From an uncultured Prevotella sp. (GTDB lineage: Bacteria; Bacteroidota; Bacteroidia; Bacteroidales; Bacteroidaceae): 64,000 nucleotides of DNA. The position numbers and the translations under genes are program-made. Positions within the stretch are counted from its first letter, which is position 1; each line of letters begins with the position of its first letter. The notes below the pieces were generated by a model, which saw only the letters and a list, made by a program, of their open reading frames with translations, was not told where the DNA came from and made no database searches. Of the stretch, positions 19,719-27,850 are shown piece after piece. The stretch lies in assembly GCF_946404925.1 (NCBI RefSeq), contig NZ_CAMJFM010000014.1:1-64000 (forward strand), given 5' to 3'.

Positions 19719-19760
19719 TTTAATGTTTAATCTTTAATTTTTAATCTTTAATGTTTAATG
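19719..19760. repeat. Six TTTAATN heptamers spanning a kinase/regulator gene junction
   Basis: Six consecutive 7-nt units TTTAAT(G/C/T) run from 19719 to 19760. They cover the junction between the regulator start (19717) and the last codons and stop (19741) of the kinase, so the kinase C-terminus LNIKD and its stop are encoded by repeat units. A shorter three-unit version sits upstream of the GH3 gene. Confidence 0.85.
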
Positions 19761-20790
19761 TAATCCTCACGTGATAGATGTCTCCTTCGAGCGACTGATT
19801 CCAAGTGTATCGGCCAGCGTACATCAGGTCGAGACGGCGACGGGTATTCTCAAGTCCGATACCGGATCCGCTGCGGTCGGCATCGTCTTTGGGGAAGTTG
19901 GTGTTGTCGCAGTTGAATATCAGCTCGTTCTCGTTCTGTAGCAGTCTGATATCTATTTTCGATGGACGGTTGCTGCTTACTCCATGCTTAAATGCATTCT
20001 CAACCAACGAAATAAACAATAGTGGCGCTATCTCCATGTTCTGCTTGACGTCGAACGATGTTATAACCTCGGTCTTCTCGTTGCAGCGCAGTTTCATCAG
20101 CGATATATAGTTACGCATAAACTCTACCTCGCCCTCAATAGGTACCATCTTCTTGTTGGTCTCGTACATGGCATAGCGCAGCAGGTCGCTCAGTTGAGCA
20201 ATGGCATCCTGAGCAGCATCGGCATCAATCTGACAGAGACTCGAAATGTTGTTAAGCGTATTAAATAAGAAATGTGGATTTATCTGATTCTTCAGCCAAG
20301 CCAGTTCGGCCTCGGTGTTTTTGGCTTTCTCCTCCTTCAACTGCTGCTTGATCTGTCGTGTGCGGATAAAGTGGCGAATACCGATAGCGATGGCAGCCAC
20401 CATACAGTTCAATACTAGGAACATCAAGAATCCACCGAAGAAACCAATCCACATATTTGGGCTCATCTCCGGCATGTTGGGGATGTTGTTGCGATTAAAG
20501 AATACATAAAAGAACTGTGAGTTCAGTCCGATAATCAATACCAGATTGAGAAGTGTGAACCACCAGTAACGATGTTTGAAGAAGAGGCAGGGCCCCAGCA
20601 CGTAGAAGTTAAGGAAATAAATGACCAGAGGCGACTGGAACAGTCCCCATACTACAAAGAACGAAGTACGCGTGGCGTGACCGTCTTGCGTACTAAGATA
20701 TGTGGCTAGTGGCATGGAGCAAATAATGACTAACCATACTGCCACTTGGGCTAGTAATAACCAAATGTCTTTTTTCTCTATCTTCTTCAT
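19741..20790 (-). CDS. Sensor histidine kinase of the LytS/YpdA type
   Basis: 349 residues. Four hydrophobic segments occupy about residues 10-140, with no large periplasmic domain, then a short coiled coil (RQIKQQLKEEKAKNTEAELA) and the His_kinase domain with the phosphoacceptor His at 173 (NQINPHFLFNTLNNI). The ATP-binding N box (LVENAFKHG) and G box (GSGIGLENTRRRL) follow. This architecture pairs with LytTR regulators, and the regulator gene is directly downstream. Sensory input is unknown; kinases of this kind often sense membrane or nutrient cues. A -7 box lies only 8 nt before the ATG, implying an almost leaderless transcript. Confidence 0.9.
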   Translation of the reverse strand: MKKIEKKDIWLLLAQVAVWLVIICSMPLATYLSTQDGHATRTSFFVVWGLFQSPLVIYFLNFYVLGPCLFFKHRYWWFTLLNLVLIIGLNSQFFYVFFNRNNIPNMPEMSPNMWIGFFGGFLMFLVLNCMVAAIAIGIRHFIRTRQIKQQLKEEKAKNTEAELAWLKNQINPHFLFNTLNNISSLCQIDADAAQDAIAQLSDLLRYAMYETNKKMVPIEGEVEFMRNYISLMKLRCNEKTEVITSFDVKQNMEIAPLLFISLVENAFKHGVSSNRPSKIDIRLLQNENELIFNCDNTNFPKDDADRSGSGIGLENTRRRLDLMYAGRYTWNQSLEGDIYHVRITLNIKD

Positions 20791-20798
20791 AACGCTTG

Positions 20799-20806
20799 CA
20801 AATATA
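20799..20806 (-). promoter_or_regulatory. -7 element of the kinase/regulator operon
   Basis: TATATTTG on the minus strand; no TTTG at the -33 position. Only 8 nt separate it from the ATG at 20790. Confidence 0.55.
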
Positions 20807-20818
20807 GTAATAAGTTTT

Positions 20819-20857
20819 GAATTAAGCGCTCTTTTTCTGAAAAAGAACGCTTAATTC
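20819..20857. terminator. Long hairpin between barrel gene and kinase gene
   Basis: GAATTAAGCG (20819-20828) pairs perfectly with CGCTTAATTC (20848-20857), and the inner TCTTTTT/AAAAAGA extends the stem to about 18 bp with one unpaired position. It lies after the stop of the minus-strand barrel gene and probably terminates it, although no clear run of T follows on that strand. Confidence 0.65.
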
Positions 20858-20865
20858 ATTAAAAC

Positions 20866-23328
20866 TTAGTTGGTTTCTGATCCAATGCTGTTCAACATCT
20901 CGCCCTGTGACTGCTGCTCGATGAAGTCGTTCTGTACGCGGCTCTTGTGCTGCTTGGTTGCCATCTTGGTGTTACCGAAGCTGTAGCTTACTGTGAATGT
21001 TACACCGTAGATGGGTACCTTTACATTATTATAAGAGGTGAAGTCCTTGCCGCGACTGCAGGTCTCGATGTTCAAATTGCCGCCCTTGTTCAGGCCCAGC
21101 TGACCTGAGATGCTCAGATTCAGTTTGTCGTTAAGCAGACTCTTTGAGAGGCTTGCCGTTACCAGATTGAAACCGCCGTTCCATCCCTGCAGCGTGTAAC
21201 TCTTGGTAGATGTGATGGCAAATGCACTCAGCTTCAGGTTCCAAGGCAGCGTCTGCTGTATGCCTGCCATGATGTTAGCTGTCCATCCGTTGTTACTCTC
21301 ATCCAGCACGTCGCTGCGCAGGTCGATGTAGTTCAGGCTTCCGTTAAAGAACAGTCGGGTGTCCTTGGTCAGCAGATAGTTTACATATCCGTTCAGGCCT
21401 GTCTGGTGACTCTTCACGACGTTGCCGTATGTGGTATTCAGCAGGTTGTTGTTGTCGTAGAAGCTGTACTGCGAGATGGCATTGTCTACAAAGTTGTGAT
21501 GCAGGTTCAGGTTTACCATCAGCTTCGATGTAAAGGCATTGTACACCAGCGAGATGTTGTGAGCCTTCTCTACATCCAGATCAGGATTGCCATATAACAA
21601 TGCTATTGGGTTCGATTTGTCCACATATGGGTTCAGGTAAGAAATACCAGGACGAGAGATGCGCATGTTATAGGTCAGACCGAGATTGCTGCCCATACCG
21701 AGGTTGTACTGCATGCTGGCTGTTGGAACCAGGCTTCCATAGCTGGTGCTGAAGTTATCGCCGTTGCCCAGATGGTATTCCACATCCTGCCAAGTGTACT
21801 CGTAACGCAGACCAGCTTTTAGTCCAAATTTGTTCCAGTTGCCCACGTATTCGCCATATCCAGCCAGAATAGAGTTCTTGTACTCATATTCAGAACTTGA
21901 AGTTGGATCGTAAACGCCCTTCAGATAGTACTTTGAATCTGATGTGGCATCGTGCAACTGCAGTTTACCTCCAAGGTTCAGCGACTGTCCCTGTGCCAAA
22001 GGCATGGTGTAGTCAAGCTGGAATATGTGGTTGGTGGTCTTGTCCTTGTTGTCAGAGAAACGGCTTGTCAGGTCGATAAGTGCAGAAGTGTTGTCGAAGT
22101 TGTTTGTCATTTCTGTGGTAGCCGGGCTATAGTTAAGCTGGTATGTAAGAGCTAGTGACTGGGTGCGCTCCTTGTTGAAGAAATGCTGATAGTCGATGCT
22201 TCCGCTAAATGATGTGCGCGAGGTCTTCATGTTTGTTGTGCTCGTGTAGTCGAAACCTGTGCCGTAAGCGCTTCCACCCATTGTTGTGTGGGTTGTTCCG
22301 TTACTCTTCATATTCATCGAGTTGATAGATGCTGTGAGGTTCAGACTGCTCATGGGGTCTATCTGATAGCCAAGTGTCAAGGTTCCCATGGTGAAAGGAG
22401 TCTTCACATCGTTCTCCGATGTCAGTATCTGGCTGTTGCCGTTGTTCTGCAACTGCTCCATCTCAGTGGTGGTGTTGCCAGGCTTGTTGTAGCTTGTCAT
22501 CACGTTGGCGCTGAATGACAGTTTTCCCTGCTGTCCGCTTACGAATGTGCTTCCGCCCAGCTGCTTGGTGCCTGCCGATGCACGTACAGTTCCGTTGATA
22601 CCGTTCATGCTCTGTGTGGCAGCTTGTCCGTTCACGTCTACCTTGTTCATCACGATATTCAGTACACCAGCTGCACCTTCTGCGTCGTATTTTGCACCAG
22701 GGTTGGTCATCACCTCGATGCTCTTAACGGCAGTGGCTGGCATGCTCTTGAAGACCATCGATGGATTGCTCGAGAACATTACGTTGGGCATTCCGTCTAC
22801 GTAAACCTTGAACGATGAGCTTCCGTTTACGGTGATGTTGTCCTGTCCGTCAACTGTTACCATAGGCACTTTGCGCAGCATGTCAAGAACGGTGTTCGAC
22901 TTCGAATCCTCGTCCTCGGCTACGTTGTAGCTCATCTTGTCAACATCCATCTTTACCAATGGTTTCTGGGCTACTACCTCAACACCCTTCAGCATGGTCT
23001 CGCTCTCCTTCATATAGATGGTTCCAAGATCGAGTGTGCCTGCCTTGCCCAGTTCGATATCCTGGCTCAGGTCTTCCTTACCCACACTGCTGAATACGAT
23101 GTTGTAAGCACCACTACCCTTTACTTCCTGCTGGAACTGTCCGTTCTCGTTGGTCAGGAACATGGCTACTGGCTTGTCCTTCTTCTTAGCCGAGAAGATG
23201 CGGACTGTGGCGTAAGGTTCGCTCTCGCCAAGTGTCTGGTCCATCAGTATGCCCTTAACGGTGGTCTGGGCCATTGACTCTACTGCCATCAGGCAGATTG
23301 CTGCAAATGTGAAGATGATCTTTTTCAT
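20866..23328 (-). CDS. Outer-membrane beta-barrel protein, TonB-dependent-receptor-like
   Basis: 820 residues with signal peptide MKKIIFTFAAICLMAVESMAQ. Residues about 22-105 form a carboxypeptidase-regulatory-like domain (TTVKGILMDQTLGESEPYAT), about 115-225 a plug domain (VDVDKMSYNVAEDEDSKS, VTVDGQDNITVNGSSSFKVY), and the rest a large barrel with many Tyr/Asn-rich strands and a TonB-receptor-like motif (MRISRPGISYLNPYVD). Members of this family lack a SusD partner, as here, and often transport siderophores, peptides or other unknown ligands. It is directly upstream of a LytS/LytTR pair, whose operator repeats appear to lie in its promoter (23391-23447). The C-terminus QGEMLNSIGSETN extends beyond the usual terminal aromatic residue. 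Confidence 0.85.
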   Translation of the reverse strand: MKKIIFTFAAICLMAVESMAQTTVKGILMDQTLGESEPYATVRIFSAKKKDKPVAMFLTNENGQFQQEVKGSGAYNIVFSSVGKEDLSQDIELGKAGTLDLGTIYMKESETMLKGVEVVAQKPLVKMDVDKMSYNVAEDEDSKSNTVLDMLRKVPMVTVDGQDNITVNGSSSFKVYVDGMPNVMFSSNPSMVFKSMPATAVKSIEVMTNPGAKYDAEGAAGVLNIVMNKVDVNGQAATQSMNGINGTVRASAGTKQLGGSTFVSGQQGKLSFSANVMTSYNKPGNTTTEMEQLQNNGNSQILTSENDVKTPFTMGTLTLGYQIDPMSSLNLTASINSMNMKSNGTTHTTMGGSAYGTGFDYTSTTNMKTSRTSFSGSIDYQHFFNKERTQSLALTYQLNYSPATTEMTNNFDNTSALIDLTSRFSDNKDKTTNHIFQLDYTMPLAQGQSLNLGGKLQLHDATSDSKYYLKGVYDPTSSSEYEYKNSILAGYGEYVGNWNKFGLKAGLRYEYTWQDVEYHLGNGDNFSTSYGSLVPTASMQYNLGMGSNLGLTYNMRISRPGISYLNPYVDKSNPIALLYGNPDLDVEKAHNISLVYNAFTSKLMVNLNLHHNFVDNAISQYSFYDNNNLLNTTYGNVVKSHQTGLNGYVNYLLTKDTRLFFNGSLNYIDLRSDVLDESNNGWTANIMAGIQQTLPWNLKLSAFAITSTKSYTLQGWNGGFNLVTASLSKSLLNDKLNLSISGQLGLNKGGNLNIETCSRGKDFTSYNNVKVPIYGVTFTVSYSFGNTKMATKQHKSRVQNDFIEQQSQGEMLNSIGSETN

Positions 23329-23374
23329 ACCTTTTTTATTTTATTGTTTATACTTTTTCGTCCTTTTGACGATG

Positions 23375-23406
23375 CAAAGGTATGAAGAATGGGGGTAAAC
23401 GTGAAA
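23375..23406 (-). promoter_or_regulatory. Promoter of the beta-barrel gene with weak -33 element
   Basis: TACCTTTG on the minus strand (23382-23375); 20 bp upstream the -33 position reads TTTC (23406-23403) instead of TTTG. A weak -33 next to upstream repeats fits an activator-dependent promoter (inference). Confidence 0.65.
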
Positions 23407-23447
23407 TTACTTTCGACGTTTACCCCCATGTGTTTCGACGTTTACCC
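23391..23447 (-). promoter_or_regulatory. Putative LytTR operator: inverted and direct CGTTTACCC repeats
   Basis: GGGGGTAAACGT (23391-23402) and ACGTTTACCCCC (23416-23427) form a 12-bp perfect inverted repeat. TTTCGACGTTTACCC occurs twice as a direct repeat at 23411 and 23433, exactly 22 bp apart. The GACGTTTAC core is close to the general LytTR consensus around GTT, and a LytTR regulator lies next door. The sites overlap and precede the -33 region of the barrel gene. Confidence 0.65.
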
Positions 23448-23451
23448 TCGA

Positions 23452-24735
23452 TTAGATTTTGTCGAGAGCTTGTTTGATGTCGTTCAGTATATCATCAACG
23501 TCCTCGATACCAACGCTCAGGCGGATCAGGTCGGGTGCGATGCCTGCCTCAAGCAATTGCTCTTCGCTCAACTGACGGTGAGTGTGGCTAGCTGGATGCA
23601 GCACACAGGTGCGGGCATCGGCCACGTGAGTCACGATGTTTATCATCTCCAACGAGTCCATCCATTTGATGGCTGTCTCGCGTGTTCCTTTCAATCCAAA
23701 GGCAATGACGCCGCAGCTTCCGTTGGGCAGATACTTCTGTCCCAGAGCGTAGTACTTGTCTGTAGGCAGACCGCAATAGTGAACCCAAGCCACTTTCTCG
23801 TTAGCATTCAGGAACTCGGCCACTTTCTGTGCATTCTTGCAGTGCTGGGCCATACGCAGATGCAGAGTCTGCAGTCCAAGGTTCAGCAGGAACGAGTTCT
23901 GTGGGGCAGGTATACTACCAAGGTCGCGCATCAGCTGGGCTACCAACTTGGTCATATAGCCCATCTTGCCGAAGGCCTTTACGTATGTCAGTCCGTGATA
24001 TGATTCATCGGGTGTACAGAGTCCAGGGAACTTCTCGGCATTGCTTAGCCAGTCGAAGTTGCCGCTATCAACCACGCATCCGCCTACCTGAGTGGCCAGA
24101 CCGTCCATATACTTTGTGGTAGAGTGGGTCACAATGTCGGCACCCCACTCGAATGGGCGACAGTTTACTGGTGTGGCAAAGGTGTTGTCGATAATTAGGG
24201 GCACACCATTCTTGTGTGCTATCTTGGCAAACTTCTCGATGTCGAGCACGGCGCAGCCAGGGTTTGTGATGGTCTCGCCAAACAGCGCCTTGGTGTTAGG
24301 ACGGAAAGCTTTCTGAATCTCCTCCTCGCTGGCATCGGGCGATACAAAAGTGCAGTCGATACCAAGCTTCTTCAGTGTTACGCCGAAGAGGTTGTATGTT
24401 CCACCGTAAATCTCGTTTGAGGTTACGAAGTGGTCGCCGCTCTGGCAGATGTTGAAGATGGCGTAGAAGTTGGCAGCCTGGCCGCTTGAAGTAAGCATTG
24501 CGCCCACACCGCCCTCGAGTGTAGCTATCTTGGCAGCCACAGCGTCGTTGGTAGGGTTCTGCAGACGGGTGTAGAAGTAGCCCTCCTTCTCCAGATCAAA
24601 CAACTTTGCCATCTCGTCAGAGTCATCGTACTTGAATGTAGTGCTCTGGATGATGGGCAACTCAATTGGTTCTCCGTTCTTGGCCTTGTAGCCGGCCTGT
24701 ACGCACAGCGTGCCTTGTTTCAATTTCTTCTCCAT
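23452..24735 (-). CDS. metY: O-acetylhomoserine sulfhydrylase (aminocarboxypropyltransferase)
   Basis: 427 residues, the size of the Cys/Met metabolism PLP-enzyme family. The PLP-binding lysine is Lys208 in THSTTKYMDG; the Tyr pair YFYTRLQNPTND, SSGQAANF and the PLP-phosphate segment are all present, as is the long insert (NCRPFEWGAD) characteristic of MetY-type over MetB/MetC-type proteins. It makes homocysteine (or methionine precursors) directly from O-acetylhomoserine and sulfide. It follows the TolB-like lipoprotein gene by 36 nt on the same strand and may be the last gene of that run. Confusion with cystathionine gamma-synthase is possible but the length and insert favour MetY. Confidence 0.9.
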   Translation of the reverse strand: MEKKLKQGTLCVQAGYKAKNGEPIELPIIQSTTFKYDDSDEMAKLFDLEKEGYFYTRLQNPTNDAVAAKIATLEGGVGAMLTSSGQAANFYAIFNICQSGDHFVTSNEIYGGTYNLFGVTLKKLGIDCTFVSPDASEEEIQKAFRPNTKALFGETITNPGCAVLDIEKFAKIAHKNGVPLIIDNTFATPVNCRPFEWGADIVTHSTTKYMDGLATQVGGCVVDSGNFDWLSNAEKFPGLCTPDESYHGLTYVKAFGKMGYMTKLVAQLMRDLGSIPAPQNSFLLNLGLQTLHLRMAQHCKNAQKVAEFLNANEKVAWVHYCGLPTDKYYALGQKYLPNGSCGVIAFGLKGTRETAIKWMDSLEMINIVTHVADARTCVLHPASHTHRQLSEEQLLEAGIAPDLIRLSVGIEDVDDILNDIKQALDKI

Positions 24736-24771
24736 TTGCTTGTTGATTATTTATTTTGCTTTTACTATTTT

Positions 24772-26229
24772 TTATTCAAATTTCTCTGCTGATAGTTTCA
24801 TGGCGTTTGCCACGTCTACGGCGTTAAATGGTATTCTGCCCTTTGCCATTTCCGGAGCATTAAACGATTTAAGATAGTTGTCATAGAAGGTCGGATCCTT
24901 CTGCGGCAGACAGAATGGCTTGTGGGCTTTGCCGTTCTTGTCTACATAGCAGTAGTAGGGCTTACCATACAGACCGTCGTCGCGCTTCGAGGCAAACACA
25001 AACCAGCGCGAATTGCTTGACCAACTGTGGTATGTGTCGCTCATGTCAGAGTTTACCGCCTGTAGCTTGTCTATTGCGCCAGTCTTCAGGTTCATCATCC
25101 ACAGGTCAGCCTCCTTATGCCAGATGGGGAAGGTGCCGAAATCCTGCACGCTGAATAGCAGCCTCTCTCCGTCGGGCGATACTCTTGGATGGCAAACGCT
25201 TCGTTCGGTAAACAGCGTGTCGACCTGTGTGCCAATGGTGCCTGTAGTCTCGTCGAACGGTATCCTTGCCAGCGCGTATTTCACGTCTTTTATGTTCTCG
25301 GGCAGTTCTACTTTTGGCGATGTGCAGTAGTAGATGTATTTGTCGTCGGGTGAGAATGTGGGGAATGTCTCCAGTCGTGCGGTGTCGCTCAGTAGTTCAG
25401 AACGGATGATGATGTTCTTCTCAAGGTCGGCTACGTAGATGTCCGATTCCGAATCGTAAACCTCCAGTCTTTTCTGTGCTGAGGCCTGAATCGCGGGCAC
25501 AACCACGTTGCACGAGAAAACAATGTAGCGTCCTGATGGTGAAAACTGGAAGTAAGTCGATGTCTGCACCATGTCGGGCGTTCTGATGTTCAGTTTCCTC
25601 AGTCGTCCGTTCTGGTTCAGAATGGCTCCGCCGCCTTCGCCACGCACATACAGCATCGATAGCTGTGGATTCTGGTTGCCCGGAGTGTGACAGTTCATGC
25701 AGCGGTTCTCCTGCAGATTGTAGTCGGCCAGCGCGTACTCGTCGAAGTTCTCCACGCAGCGCTGTTTTATCTGCAATCGGTTCCATATCGAGTAGCCGGG
25801 CTCTATCAGTCGATAGGTCAGATAGCTGTCGATGCTATCACCCACCACATGCCAGTTGAATTTTCTATATGCAGTCCATTTGCCGTTTTTCAGAGCTGTA
25901 ACCTGTACCTCGATGTCCTCGTTCTCTGCCAGCAGTTTGCGCCACTCACTCATGCCGAACTCCACGTTACCGCCGTTGCTGTTGATGGTCACGTTGCCAG
26001 CCTTTACTTCTACGGCCTCGGCACCACGCACCACAAAGTTCATTGGAGCAATGTTCACGGGGATAGTCACATCTTTGTAGTCGGGATATATCTCCGCCTC
26101 CTGGGTGCTTTGTTCCACATCGTGAGGGGTAGGCGTACAAGCAGTTGCTAAAGGTAAAAGGGTAAAAAGGTAAAAAGGTAAAACAATTTTTACCAGTCCT
26201 TTAACCTTATTGTATATATATGTATTCAT
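24772..26229 (-). CDS. TolB/PD40 beta-propeller lipoprotein with a CxxCH motif
   Basis: 485 residues. The signal peptide ends in lipobox LATAC (Cys31). After an N-terminal beta region there is CMNCH at residues 177-181 (NLQENRCMNCHTPGNQ), the covalent haem-attachment signature of c-type cytochromes; no further haem motif is evident. The C-terminal half is a WD40-like/TolB propeller with PD40 repeats: FSPSGRYIVFS, FSPDDKYIYYC, VSPDGERLLFS, WSSNSRWFVFAS. The protein should sit on the periplasmic or outer face of a membrane. It follows the DUF6057 gene by 12 nt; that pairing suggests a shared function, unknown. Its signal-peptide core is encoded by four tandem octamers. Confidence 0.8.
   Translation of the reverse strand: MNTYIYNKVKGLVKIVLPFYLFTLLPLATACTPTPHDVEQSTQEAEIYPDYKDVTIPVNIAPMNFVVRGAEAVEVKAGNVTINSNGGNVEFGMSEWRKLLAENEDIEVQVTALKNGKWTAYRKFNWHVVGDSIDSYLTYRLIEPGYSIWNRLQIKQRCVENFDEYALADYNLQENRCMNCHTPGNQNPQLSMLYVRGEGGGAILNQNGRLRKLNIRTPDMVQTSTYFQFSPSGRYIVFSCNVVVPAIQASAQKRLEVYDSESDIYVADLEKNIIIRSELLSDTARLETFPTFSPDDKYIYYCTSPKVELPENIKDVKYALARIPFDETTGTIGTQVDTLFTERSVCHPRVSPDGERLLFSVQDFGTFPIWHKEADLWMMNLKTGAIDKLQAVNSDMSDTYHSWSSNSRWFVFASKRDDGLYGKPYYCYVDKNGKAHKPFCLPQKDPTFYDNYLKSFNAPEMAKGRIPFNAVDVANAMKLSAEKFE
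26151..26182. repeat. Four 8-nt tandem repeats inside a signal peptide
   Basis: Four units of AAGGTAAA (one variant AGGGTAAA) run through 26151-26182. On the coding (minus) strand they encode the hydrophobic core VLPFYLFTLLPLA of the lipoprotein at 24772-26229. Gain or loss of one unit would shift the frame. Confidence 0.85.
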
Positions 26230-26241
26230 AGGTGTAAGTTC

Positions 26242-27840
26242 TTAATTGCCCTCAAGATTAAACACATCGAAGTAGAACCAGTAGGTGTCGGCAAAGCGTG
26301 GACTTATTCCTCCAGCCTTGTATTCCTCCAATCGGCTTAACACTTGTTCGTCTTTTATATACTTATGCCACTCATCTTCGCTAGCCTGCTGTTTCATCAG
26401 CCAGATGCACAGGGCTTCTTGGTAGAGCTTTTTGATACGGGGACGATTAGTACAGTAAGTATCGTAGTCGCGCTTAAAGCCGTCTATGTCCTTCTTCAGT
26501 AGTAGGCTGCATAGCAGATAGTCGAGTGCCACCTCGTTCTCGGGGTTCGATTTGAGCAGTTGGGCCAGAATATAGTACGACTCTTCGCTTGGCGATATGC
26601 TGTCCTGCTTGTTGATGAACTTGGCTTTCAGTTTGTAGCGCTCATCGTTCTGCGCATTCTCTGCCCAGTCTCTATATTGTATGGTCTGGCGCAACAGCCC
26701 CAGATATTTATTGGCTGCTTTCTGGTCGTTCTTGATGAGTGCGCATTCTGCCAATCGCTTGATGGTATAGGCGTTGCGGTTGCTGGGAACTGATACGCAC
26801 GTCATGAATGCCCCTCTTTCTGCACGCGAAATGTCGCCGATGGCATAGTAGAACTCATGCAGGTTCATAAACATCATCATGGGCAGGTTGGTGCCTATCA
26901 TACTGGTGTAAGTGCCCAGATAGTTGGGATAATAGTTCAGTAGCACATCAGGCAGATTGCCTCTTTGTGACTGAACCAGATTATACAGGAATCTGCGCAC
27001 GGTTGATGATACCTGTGCTTCGGGTATCAGTTTCTTTTGGGCACTTCCCTTCTCTGTGAGAATGTTCAACAGTTTGTCGTTCTCTGCCGTCTCTACCACG
27101 TCGTCCCAGTCGCCAGTTTCGTAACTGCGCATCATACGGAAGTCGGTTTCTTTCAGAAAGTTGGGGGCGTGCAGACTCTCCACACCAGGATACTGGCACA
27201 GGTCGGAGTAGGTGAGGTTGTAGTGGCTTCTGGCTAAAGGCAGCAGGGCGGCAAACGCCACAGCCACGGGTATGGCAATCTGCCATATAACGACTGCCGA
27301 TAGCAACAGGAATGCCCATACGCCATAGCCAAACAGCCAGTAACCTAACAGCGTGCCAATCAGTAGAACTGCTAAGGCCCAAGGCCATCGGCGCGTCATC
27401 AGTCTGCGTAGCATCAGATACATCAGCAGTCCGCCGATAAGTGCGAATGTAGACGACAGCTGGTAGCCGTAAAACAGATGGCTCGATGCTTCGTGCAGCA
27501 CTACGAGAGAAGCTCCCGCCAATACTATCTGATTGTTGAGTTTAAGACTATCCAGAGCCTGATATGCCAGCCAGAACAAGGCAATGAGCGATGCTGTCAG
27601 GATTGTAGCCCCTGCCACATTGTTATAATAAAACTGAGTCAGGAACTCTCCTGCCAGACAAGCTGCCCATGCCGGCTTAGCAAATAGCGTACTTACATAC
27701 TGCCACGACATCAGGAACAGCTGGTTCTGCCCCTTAAAGTAGAAATGCGAAGGATAGAATAGCAGGAAAAAGCAGAAGCATACCACAGCAAAACCTGTGA
27801 TAACCAGTAGCGGCCATATTTTCTTGGCATTCCAATTCAT
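26242..27840 (-). CDS. DUF6057-like multi-spanning membrane protein
   Basis: 532 residues. The N-terminal part (1 to about 210) has six or seven hydrophobic segments separated by short loops (WPLLVITGFAVVCFCFFLLF, ILTASLIALFWLAYQAL, FALIGGLLMYLMLRRL, WALAVLLIGTLLGYWLF). Residues about 215-532 are soluble and helical, with alternating-helix spacing like TPR repeats (YAIGDISRAERGAFMTC, SYYILAQLLKSNPENEVALDY). I recognise the family as the uncharacterised DUF6057 seen in Bacteroidota; no enzymatic motif is visible. It is 12 nt upstream of the CxxCH TolB-like gene and 10 nt downstream of the PEP/pyruvate-binding gene, all on the minus strand, suggesting one transcript. Confidence 0.65.
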   Translation of the reverse strand: MNWNAKKIWPLLVITGFAVVCFCFFLLFYPSHFYFKGQNQLFLMSWQYVSTLFAKPAWAACLAGEFLTQFYYNNVAGATILTASLIALFWLAYQALDSLKLNNQIVLAGASLVVLHEASSHLFYGYQLSSTFALIGGLLMYLMLRRLMTRRWPWALAVLLIGTLLGYWLFGYGVWAFLLLSAVVIWQIAIPVAVAFAALLPLARSHYNLTYSDLCQYPGVESLHAPNFLKETDFRMMRSYETGDWDDVVETAENDKLLNILTEKGSAQKKLIPEAQVSSTVRRFLYNLVQSQRGNLPDVLLNYYPNYLGTYTSMIGTNLPMMMFMNLHEFYYAIGDISRAERGAFMTCVSVPSNRNAYTIKRLAECALIKNDQKAANKYLGLLRQTIQYRDWAENAQNDERYKLKAKFINKQDSISPSEESYYILAQLLKSNPENEVALDYLLCSLLLKKDIDGFKRDYDTYCTNRPRIKKLYQEALCIWLMKQQASEDEWHKYIKDEQVLSRLEEYKAGGISPRFADTYWFYFDVFNLEGN

Positions 27841-27850
27841 AATCCCGATG

